This document shows, piece by piece, positions 44,004 to 52,500 of a stretch of 52,500 nt of DNA. This DNA comes from Halichondria panicea (taxonomy: Eukaryota; Porifera; Demospongiae; Suberitida; Halichondriidae): positions 6,549,639-6,602,138 of the forward strand of contig NC_087383.1 in assembly GCF_963675165.1 (NCBI RefSeq), read 5' to 3'. Each line of letters starts with the position of its first letter. Position 1 is the first letter of the stretch. Both the position numbers and the translations under genes were made by a program. The notes beneath the pieces were generated by a model, which saw only the letters and a program-made list of their open reading frames with translations, ran no database searches and was not told where the DNA came from.

Positions 44004-44605
44004 GTAGCAGATCCAAGAAAAAGAAAAGGGGGTTTTCAAATTAACAAGCGCGCAGTACGAACATTTTTGGGAGTTACGCCCACTTCCGGTCACACGTTGT
44101 GTAAAACTATAGGGAAATCCCATGCATTCTTAGCCAGGGTAAGTCCCATAATAGACCGGCCTGCGTAGAGCTATAGCTAGCTGCTATGAACAGTCAACTA
44201 ACTAACTTATATGTGACAGGGCCTAGGAAAACAACCCTTATCGCGCGGGTGGTAATATTTTATTTTATTGTTGGATCAAATTAAGCGTTGTTTTAGCGTC
44301 AAAATGATACCAAGATCGCCTACTTAGCACTTACCAATCGAAAGATAATGTTTGTGGGAGCGGTTAAACTATTGCAACGCCCTTTGAGAAAACCGCGTTT
44401 AAATTTCAATGATTATTACCACGTCATTTCAATGATTTCTGTGAACCTCCGTATACCTGGATAAATCGTCGCCGCCCTCTACCGTTATCCTACGAACCCT
44501 CGTGGTTCCGCAGAAAGTTAAGGGCTGCCTGGCCAGCTAGCTATAGGCTCTTCACTGCTTTTCAGGAGTATATTTAAAGGATCACCGACTCACAAGACAA
44601 TAATT

Positions 44606-44917
44606 ATGGGTAAGCAAAAAGAGAGAACTTTTGTGTGAATATTTAAGCTGTAGAGCTAGAGATGCTTATACAAAGTTTTTTATTAAATTTTATAAAAATT
44701 ATCTTGTATGAATTTAGAACACTCTGATCCTGTGCCCATCATGAAGGTGTGCTCATCATGTAAGGGTAAGTTGCTTGATGCCTCATCATGAAGTAGTATA
44801 AGACTGTGTGTATTTAATTTTACGCACCCCTTCGATAATGTTGTAGGTGAGGCTATTAAATGTACGCACCCCTTCTGTTGTACACAGCAAATTCTTTTGT
44901 TTGTTGGCAGTTCTTAG
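44606..44917 (+). CDS. Possible 40-codon spliced ORF of the transposon
   Basis: Exons 44606-44609, 44718-44765 and 44847-44917 are bounded by GTAAGC/TTTAG and GTAAGT/TTGTAG. Joined, they read MEHSDPVPIMKVCSSCKGEA, then IKCTHPFCCTQQILLFVGSS, stop. The Cys/His pattern (C-x2-C...C-x2-H-x3-C-C) suggests a small zinc-binding protein. It would converge on the main gene, its stop being about 40 bp from the main stop. A 4-nt first exon is unusual and chance splice sites are possible, so this is tentative. Confidence 0.25.
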
Positions 44918-44955
44918 AAGAACTAAAAAAAAAAGGTTTAAAGGGTTGTGAGAGC

Positions 44956-47285
44956 TCAATTCGAGGGACAGTTCCTCTTGTCATGTCCCACTGTCCTGCA
45001 AATTCCGCATACACGCTGCCTCTTAGGTGGAGGTGGAGCAGGTGACAACGGGGACGATGGTGGAGTGGGAGTGGGACTGATTTCACGTTGGGGGGTGTTC
45101 TGTCTGCTGAACGGTCGAGGATGAGATGGAAGAGGACATGTGACGTCTCTATCCTGTTCTGGACAAAACTCCCGAATTTTGTCGTACAGATACCATTGTC
45201 TCTGCAGGGACAGACCCGCTGGGTGTATCTCTGATGGTAGCTCGTTCTCGTCAAAGATGACACCAGGTTTGAGAAGAGTGTGCTCATTCTCCTGGCCATC
45301 TGATCTCTCCTTAACATACACCTTCCCAGGCATAGAAGACGTCATCCTGAGGTGGTGGTACTTCTTCAGCGATGGTAGTTTCTTGAAACTGGTGGCGAAG
45401 AAGTCTGTCCAGTCGTAGGTCGGGACGATGACTTCTCCGTCATCACCTACCACCAATTGCACTTCATTGCACACTGCAGAGCGCTCCACAACTTGGCTCA
45501 TGTCCTTGAGGCTACCGATGGAGGTGCGACGGTACAGGCGCTTAAACAAGCCGAAGCACCAGTCTGGAGTGAACTTGGTGTGCCCAACAACCAAGAAGGA
45601 CAAGGTGATCTTGGTGTGTCTCTTCGTCAGGACTCTCCAGGCAAGGTACTGTATCATGGCGTTGTTCTTGTTTTGCCCAGTACAGTTATCAGCATGGAGA
45701 TACACTTCTTTCTCTCCTATAGTAAAAACAATCATTGTAATAATAATTACGGTTTTTCAATTTTTCTATGTTGTTGCTCACCCAGGCTGTGGTGCTCGAA
45801 GAAGTAGTGAAGCTGGCTGATAACCGTGTTGGCCCCTTTCCCACAATCACCAGCTTCATCACACAGAAAGTTGATCTGTCTGGGAATGGCCTCACATGCA
45901 ATTCCAAATACAGCACACTTCCTAGGGGTCAAGAAGTAGATGGGACCTGGTTGGAGAGGGTTACTTGGGAAGTGCACCTGAAAAGAAAAAAGGTTCGTTA
46001 AATCACACACACGCATACATGTACACACGCCTACACACGCCCACACACATGCCTACACGTCCCTCTCCCCACACATACGAACTCCTCCCACACAGACACA
46101 CACATACTTAGTTACATTCTTTTCAACTCCTCCCAACTCCTCCCACACACACACACATACTTAGTTACATTCGTTTTAACTCCTCCCACACAGACACATA
46201 CACACACACACACATGCACACTCGTTCCAACTCCTCCCACACACACACACACATACTTAGTTACATTCTTTTCAACTCCTCCCAACTCCTCCCACACACA
46301 CACACACACACATACTTAGTTACATTCGTTTCAACTCCTCCCACACAGACACATACACACACACACACACACACACACGCGCACACACTCGTTCCAACTC
46401 CTCCCACACACATAGTTACATTCGTTCCAACTCCTCCCACACACACACACACATACTTAGTTACATTCTTTTCAACTCCTCCCAACTCCTCCCACACACA
46501 CACACACATACTTAGTTACATTGGTTTTAACTCCTCCCACACAGACACATACACACACACACACATGCACGCTCGTTCCAACTCCTCCCACACACACATA
46601 CTTAGTTACATTCGTTTCAACTCCTCCCACACAGACACACACACACACACACACACACACGCGCACACACTCGTTCCAACTCCTCCCACACACATAGTTA
46701 CATTCGTTCCAACTCCTCCCACACACACACACACATACTTAGTTACATTCTTTTCAACTCCTCCCAACTCCTCCCACACACACACACATACTTAGTTACA
46801 TTCGTTTCAACTCCTCCCACACAGACACACACACACACACACACACACACACGCGCACACACTCGTTCCAACTCCTCCCACACACATAGTTACATTCGTT
46901 CCAACTCCTCCCACACACACACACACATACTTAGTTACATTCTTTTCAACTCCTCCCAACTCCTCCCACACACACACACATACTTAGTTACATTGGTTTT
47001 AACTCCTCCCACACAGACACATACACACACACACACATGCACACTCGTTTCAACTCCTCCCACACACATAGTTACATTCGTTCCAACTCCTCCCACACAC
47101 ACACACATACTTAGTTACATTCTTTTCAACTCCTCCCAACTCCTCCCACACACACACACATACTTAGTTACATTCGTTTTAACTCCTCCCACACAGACAC
47201 ATACACACACACACACATGCACACTCGTTTCAACTCCTCCCACACACACACACTTAGTTACATTCGTTTCAACTCCTCCCACACA

Positions 47286-47318
<33 letters not shown>

Positions 47319-49844
47319 GCACACACTCGTTCCAACTCCTCCCACACACATAGTTACATTCGTTCCAACTCCTCCCACACACACACACACATACTTAGTT
47401 ACATTCTTTTCAACTCCTCCCAACTCCTCCCACACACACACACACACACATACTTAGTTACATTCGTTTCAACTCCTCCCACACAGACACATACACACAC
47501 ACACACACACACACGCGCACACACTCGTTCCAACTCCTCCCACACACATAGTTACATTCGTTCCAACTCCTCCCACACACACACACACATACTTAGTTAA
47601 ATTCTTTTCAACTCCTCCCAACTCCTCCCACACACACACACACATACTTAGTTACATTGGTTTTAACTCCTCCCACACAGACACATACACACACACACAC
47701 ATGCACGCTCGTTCCAACTCCTCCCACACACACATACTTAGTTACATTCGTTTCAACTCCTCCCACACAGACACACACACACACACACACACACACACGC
47801 GCACACACTCGTTCCAACTCCTCCCACACACATAGTTACATTCGTTCCAACTCCTCCCACACACACACACACATACTTAGTTACATTCTTTTCAACTCCT
47901 CCCAACTCCTCCCACACACACACACATACTTAGTTACATTGGTTTTAACTCCTCCCACACAGACACATACACACACACACACATGCACACTCGTTTCAAC
48001 TCCTCCCACACACATAGTTACATTCGTTCCAACTCCTCCCACACACACACACATACTTAGTTATATTCTTTTCAACTCCTCCCAACTCCTCCCACACACA
48101 CACACATACTTAGTTACATTCGTTTTAACTCCTCCCACACAGACACATACACACCTGTTGTGCATAGTCAAAGCTGTAGTGGGCCTTGATTGGCACTGAG
48201 TTAGCAGGGGGAGTTGAGAAGAGAGGGGGTGGCTGAAACTCCACAGCTGCTGTAGTGAAGTGCTCCCTTATCGACTCTTTGCACTGATCCAAAGTCGTCC
48301 GATAGTACGATCGCTCGAGCTGCACCAGTGTCAAGTGATCCTCGAAGGCCTTGAGCGTGGAGGATTTGATACTCTCGGGATCGTTGACTGCTCGCAATAC
48401 AGCTGTGCTGTTTTTTTGGCACACCCAGCACAGGTCAGTCATTGGCTTCATCAGAACAAGGTATGGTAGTAATTGCTGCCATAGTCGACAAAAAGTCCTG
48501 TAAGCGGCTGCCCGACTTTCCTCCTTACCCATTGCTTCAATGTACAGCTTCCATATACACCGCTTAGATGTGCTGGATGGCAGCAGCTTGATATCAGAGC
48601 TACTGTACCCAGGTACTCGCCCGGGCAAAAGAACTCCGTTTGCCTCCGAATAGTTCAGGAGGAATTGAAGGATGTTCTTAATATCTTCATGAGATAAGGT
48701 GTTCTTCGGAAGGCGGTGCGTGTTCCCATGCACCCTTGGCACAAGCCCATTATCCTTCAGGTTTGAGATCAGATTGTCCAGTCTACTCTCACCTGTTGGG
48801 TAAGTGTTTTGCAATGATGGTGTTTTATAATTATGTTCTCCTTTGCTAGTCTTTAACTCACCAACAACGTTGAGGAACCGATACATACGAGCGCACACAG
48901 GGTGTCCTTGATGATGGTAGGCAATCCTCACCCGTTTCCTGGGAGTCCCTGGGTGCCTCGATTCCGTTACCACCTGTTCCGACATATTCATTGAAGCCAT
49001 GAGTTGCCCCAACAACACCATGTCCAAGTCATGCTTGGTTAACTCAAAACAACTACATCGCATCGCTAGCAGGTACTCGATGGTGTAGTGTTTTGAGCAG
49101 TCAGTTCCCTTGTTTTTGTGGCACCCACATCCACCTTGAACAAATTTTTCCACAGTCTCCTTCTCCTGCTTCTCCAGCTCCTCTGGAGTGAGTGCCCTCG
49201 GTGTGGTGGGAGGCAGATTCCGGGGTAGTCTGGAAAGGGCATCATCTAACTGCTGCTGTGACGTTAGTGGTTGATCATCGTTCTCATCCTCATCACTAAC
49301 GCCTGAAAAAATGTTTCATGTCACTTATTGCATTTATTCGTTGAGGAGGAAGCTTACCACTGCCATCAAGATCACCTTGTTGCTGACTACCACTGGCACC
49401 TGAAATAAAGTTTGTTGCACCTGTTACTTATTGCATTTGTTTATTTAAGATTTGCAGAAAGCTTACCTCTGTCATGAGGACTGCCTGATGAGGGTCCGTA
49501 GCCACCTTCCTCCATCTCATCCAACCCGTCCATGTCCAACCCATAGTCATCTGAAAACATTAATTATTTTTTGAAAAGTATTGCTATTTTTTTTGTTTAG
49601 TTTAATAGCATACCTGTGAAGTTGAGACTCTCATCATGATCATGAGATGGTTCATCTTCTATTAGTGTTTCAATGTAATAATTATCTCTTAGTACAAGTA
49701 GTAGTGCTTACCATCTTCAGACGGTGACGTGCAGTCCCAGTCATCAAAATAGTCCTCTATGACCTTGAGTAGTTCTGATTGGTCACTCTGCCCAAACTGT
49801 ACCATTTCATTAATGGCCTGTGCAGCTTTCTTGGAGCTAGACAT
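44956..49844 (-). CDS. Putative transposase, 779 codons, eight exons
   Basis: Exons (5' to 3'): 49844-49712, 49658-49614, 49550-49467, 49399-49358, 49302-48862, 48792-48155, 45977-45782 and 45716-44956. All introns are GT-AG, all phases agree, and the total is 2,340 bp including the stop. The first 150 residues are acidic and low in complexity. A Cys-rich patch (CGCHKNKGTDCS) lies at about 160-171. The middle holds LVPRVHGNTHRLPK and MKPMTDLCWVC. The conserved C-terminal half has LPRQ-like IPRQINFLCDEAGDCGKGAN, YLHADNCTGQNKNNAMIQYL and VGHTKFTPDWCFG, where the Asp residues could form an RNase H-type active site. A Pro-rich tail and a zinc knuckle (CGICRTVGHDKRNC) close the protein. It resembles the widespread uncharacterised HADNCxGQNKN proteins (I believe DUF7869-like) of cnidarians and sponges. 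Transposase function is inferred from sitting alone within matched terminal repeats. The start could lie slightly upstream. Confidence 0.85.
46000..48152. repeat. 2.1-kb CA-rich minisatellite with higher-order structure
   Basis: Units have a CA run plus TACTTAGTTACATTC(G/T)TT(T/C)CAACTCCTCCCACA. A longer variant, CTTTTCAACTCCTCCCAACT, recurs about ten times at spacings of roughly 150-290 bp, with GCGCACACACTCGTTCCAAC and ACATGCACACTCGTTTC variants in order, so there is a higher-order repeat. It occupies nearly the whole intron between exons 6 and 7 of the transposase gene. The long frames crossing it on both strands are repeat artefacts. Confidence 0.95.
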
Positions 49845-50212
49845 CTTTTTAAAGAGTTGCCAAGCGCTAGAAGAAGATGCACCTGCAAGTCTTGCATGCA
49901 GCTCGCACAAACCTTGAATTTTAGCCGCGGGGAATTCCCCTTGACAACGGAATACTTATCGGATATTTCTCCGTGTTACGTGAATTTAATTTCGTGATCG
50001 TGCAACGTTTTAGTGGCTGTCTTTAGACTGCTCGCTTGGCCATTGCTTAGCGTTTTTAGGCCTAAAAACTTCGCACAAGTGTAGAGGAGGCTTTCAAGTT
50101 GCATATTATGAAAGAAAATCAGAAGGTGGGAAAAATCAGCAAGTTTATATTTTGTGTCATAAATGTTTTTATTAGTTTGCGCGATAAGGGTCGTTTTCCT
50201 AGGCCCTGTCAC

Positions 50213-50335
50213 ATATGGGAGAACACATTTGATACATCAAAACAACAGGTACAATTAATACAAAAAGCTAGGTAGTATAGTTACATGCAATAAAGCCAGC
50301 TAGCACTATAATTATAGTGCAGAGCTATATAAAAT
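50213..50335. other. Right flank of the 6-kb transposon, no gene
   Basis: Starts with the ATAT target copy and is AT-rich. Nothing coding. Confidence 0.6.
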
Positions 50336-50590
50336 TATCTACTAAGTAGAGTAGCAACACTCCATGGACGAGTTTTGCTACTCACTCTTCTGAAAGGCTT
50401 CGATGGCATTCCAAGTAAATAAACCTATAATTATAGCTATAACTGCAAATCTGCAAATTACAATCCAAAAAAACGATACTATAGATGCCTATATATTATT
50501 ATAGAAACTCTTGTTAGCACTTCATTGATCCCTGAGCAGCTGTAGCAGTCTATACACACACATGCACACAGTATACCATAATTATACCTC
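50336..50590 (-). mobile_element. R1 dispersed element, partial, inverted (copy E)
   Basis: On the minus strand it shows the GT-rich start, CTGCTACAGCTGCTCAGGGA, CTTGGAATGCCATCG, AGAAGAGTGAGTAGC and CATGGAGTGTTGCTACTCTA blocks of R1 in order. Both termini are missing. Confidence 0.65.
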
Positions 50591-50880
50591 TCTGAGCACA
50601 GTGGTGTTTCTAGGAAATGCAGCTAGTAGGAGGGTGCTGAGAGCAAGCGCAAAAAAAATGTTTGATTGCTACTATAATAATTACATGCATGTATACAGGC
50701 TAGATACACTTGAATAACTCTTTGATCATCAGAACATTCATCCTCTTTATATAATTAATAATTATTATAGCTACCATCACATGGGTTTCCGTATATACAC
50801 TCATGTTTTAATTGTTATACACTAACAAGTTACTATAATAACAATGCAAAACAGTGACCAGTGCAGGCCCTATACCAGTA

Positions 50881-51199
50881 CGGCCACTCGCTATTCCGTT
50901 TACCGGTCAGTGCTGGCTGTCCCAAACAAGGTTCAATGTAATTTTATACGTATATTACGGCCAGATATGACGTTTTGGGTGTGGTTTAGCAAATAAAATT
51001 GGATTACACTTAAATAGAGAACATAATGATTGATTATCCTACATTATCCTTGAGACAAGAACCGCAAAAGTAGTAATCCAATTTTATTTGCTAAACCACA
51101 CCTAAAACGTCATATCCGCCGTAATATACGTATAAAATTACATTGAAAACCTTGTTTGGGACAGCTAGCACTGGCCGGTAAACGGAATAGCGAGTGGCC
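50881..51199. mobile_element. Foldback pair of R3 sequences, 127-bp arms
   Basis: CGGCCACTCGCTATTCCGTT (50881) through AAATAAAATTGGATTAC is repeated inverted at 51199-51073 with about 94% agreement by eye, around a spacer of about 65 bp holding CATTATCCTTGAGACAAGA. To its right lies a normal R3 end (GAGAGCCGGAATAGCGAGAG, then TCTACTGTA to 51321). It is likely a foldback derivative of the pogo-like R3 family. Confidence 0.82.
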
Positions 51200-51363
51200 G
51201 TTCTTCAGGGTGAGTTTTGTGCAGTAAACATAATTATAGCTAGCATTCCGTGCTAAGCCAAATGGCCGGTATATCGAGGTGGCCGTACTTCAGAGAGCCG
51301 GAATAGCGAGAGTCTACTGTACACAGCAGAACAAATTACAGTGTGTTATTATAGCGTATAGCA

Positions 51364-51396
<33 letters not shown>
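51364..51396. repeat. (ATT)n microsatellite
   Basis: About eleven trinucleotide units without interruption. Confidence 0.95.
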
Positions 51397-51683
51397 GACT
51401 TTACAGCCTGTAACGTGAATGATATAAAAACAAGTGATTGTTGTAGCAAAGACTATAGCTGACAGACTGTGCCGCATTGAGCGACACAGCTGGATAATTT
51501 AATGATTACATGTGAAGCTAGCTATAATTACGTGTGTAGCATCTGTTGCATGGGCACATTAAGTGGTAGGTACATGGGATGTCAGAGACAAAGTTTTGTT
51601 TGAAGTGCTCCCAGAAGTAATGGTGGAGTGTATTCTTTGTTGAAGTTAGTGGTGCGCTGATATCCATCAAATTGCTTAACTGT
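51397..51683. other. No gene recognised
   Basis: Includes one short inverted frame without splice context. No RNA gene seen. Confidence 0.5.
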
Positions 51684-51687
51684 ATAT

Positions 51688-52500
51688 GTGACAGGGCCAA
51701 TGAAAACAGACCTTAACGCGGGCATTTTCGAATCAGTTTTTATTGTTGAATCGGATAGGGCGTCCTTTAAGCTTCAAAATGATACCAAGATCGACCTCCT
51801 AGCTAACTTTCTTTCCGGAGATATGTTCGAGGGAACGCTACGAAGGTATTGCAATGCCCTCTTGAGTAAACGTCTTGATAATTGAAGTTCAATTATTGGC
51901 TTCCGGGCACTTCCGTATAGTCATAAAGCTTAGTAAAAGATGTTCTGGAGAAGACAAGTTAGTTAGATGAAGGCTAGGCGTTCTAGGACTCTCTAGCTAT
52001 AGCTAGTATAGCTATGTAGCTGGATTGCTTGGCACCTAGGAAGGATCTTCGAAGAAATAAAGAGACAAAGACTCCCGTCGCTCGAATGGTAAGCTCTCAT
52101 GTCTTGTTATAAGCTTGTACTTATTATCTGTGTAATGTATCAGTCTTATAAAAGATCCCTCACTTGTATGGAGCCTACAGAAAGTGTCTCTGTCCTTCAT
52201 ACAGCTTAAAGGAAGCCTAAGTAATCTATTATAGGTAGTCTTTCACTTAGTATTCGTCCGTATCGATCTAAGGCTTGATCCAACTTATTAGTAGCCTTAT
52301 AAGAAGCTTTCCTCCTTTAATTTAGTACTGGTATCACTGCCATTGTGCTTAGTAGTAACAGGCCTGATGGGATGGGTGATCACATCATGGAGGGCCCAGG
52401 AAACTGCGTGGAATTGTCGTATAACATTTATATTGATGGTTCCCCCAGGTGGTGGTAAGTGTCGGAGGCCTGAGAAACGCTAGTCTATTGGCTAGAATGT
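51688..52500 (+). mobile_element. Third GTGACAGGGCC-family element, left end, runs off the window
   Basis: Starts GTGACAGGGCCAATGAAAAC after ATAT (51684-51687). Internal words line up with the left end of the 6-kb element (TTATTGTTGAATCGGATAGG; CAAAATGATACCAAGATCG; GCAATGCCCTCTTGAG). No right end occurs before 52500. An ATG followed by GTAAGC near 52085 parallels ATGG|GTAAGC at 44606. The right boundary is not visible, and the interior beyond about 51910 no longer clearly aligns. Confidence 0.65.

Larger units (their letters stand above)
44213..50212 (-). mobile_element. Complete 6,000-bp TIR DNA transposon (GTGACAGGGCC family)
   Basis: The ends are 34-bp inverted repeats starting GTGACAGGGCCTAGGAAAAC with one mismatch. 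ATAT flanks both sides (44209-44212 and 50213-50216), a 4-bp target duplication. The element holds an eight-exon minus-strand gene with an uninterrupted combined frame and a possible second small gene near its left end. Near-identical ends and an intact frame mean a recent arrival. Shorter relatives lie at 17976-18399 and from 51688. I cannot match the terminal sequence plus 4-bp duplication to a named superfamily from memory. Confidence 0.92.

Noticed and set aside
45140-45807. Plus-strand ORFs opposite the last transposase exons
   Set aside because: Shadows of exons 7 and 8, whose frames and splice phases agree with the rest of the gene.
46112-48199. Many ORFs of 65-193 codons across the minisatellite
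   Set aside because: All follow the tandem repeat, occur on both strands, and sit inside the intron of the transposase gene. The repeats are not CRISPR: spacers are themselves repeats and the host is a eukaryote.

Overview
The window reads as nuclear DNA of an intron-rich, AT-rich metazoan packed with small transposons. The animal signals are an exon of the splicing factor RBM22, an exon of ribosomal protein S6, an ankyrin/Roc-COR/death-domain gene, a CR1-like LINE, a Gypsy-type LTR element and many inverted-repeat elements. Short introns, the expanded ankyrin-Roc-COR-death family and the repeat style suggest a demosponge such as Amphimedon. That assignment is inference, not proof.

Layout. 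1-3,400: a two-unit direct repeat, an isolated RBM22 exon, a broken RPS6 exon, microsatellites and an unrecognised candidate exon. 4,646-7,240: a 5'-truncated, frameshifted LINE on the minus strand. 7,914-11,781: a three-exon DDE-integrase-like gene inactivated by AT-rich insertions, a nonsense codon and a deletion. 12-20.6 kb: mostly MITEs (Mutator-like, pogo-like, one with a 7-bp target duplication, and a small relative of the 6-kb element), plus two minus-strand exons that may make a small membrane protein. 20.9-41 kb: exons of a minus-strand ankyrin-Roc-COR-death gene. A TTAA-flanked element sits in one intron, and the ankyrin exons lie in a young tandem segmental duplication (29,589-35,635 and 37,019-42,488). 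The copies are separated by a truncated Gypsy element and carry piggyBac-like and hAT-like insertions, some with an empty site in the other copy.

The most notable object is 44,213-50,212: an apparently complete DNA transposon of exactly 6,000 bp. It has 34-bp terminal inverted repeats beginning GTGACAGGGCC, a 4-bp target duplication (ATAT), and an eight-exon gene whose splice phases all agree to give an uninterrupted 779-codon frame. The largest intron is almost wholly a 2.1-kb CA-rich minisatellite, and a 40-codon spliced ORF may converge on the main gene. A 424-bp MITE (17,976-18,399, target duplication ATGT) and a third left end (51,688 onward) belong to the same family.

A theme runs through the window: a short AT palindrome (ATAATTAT and close forms) is scattered everywhere and differs in presence or length between otherwise near-identical duplicate copies. 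Similar AT micro-insertions break a coding frame, a terminal repeat and a target-site duplication. All exon calls come from reading frames, splice signals and phase agreement by eye; no search was run.
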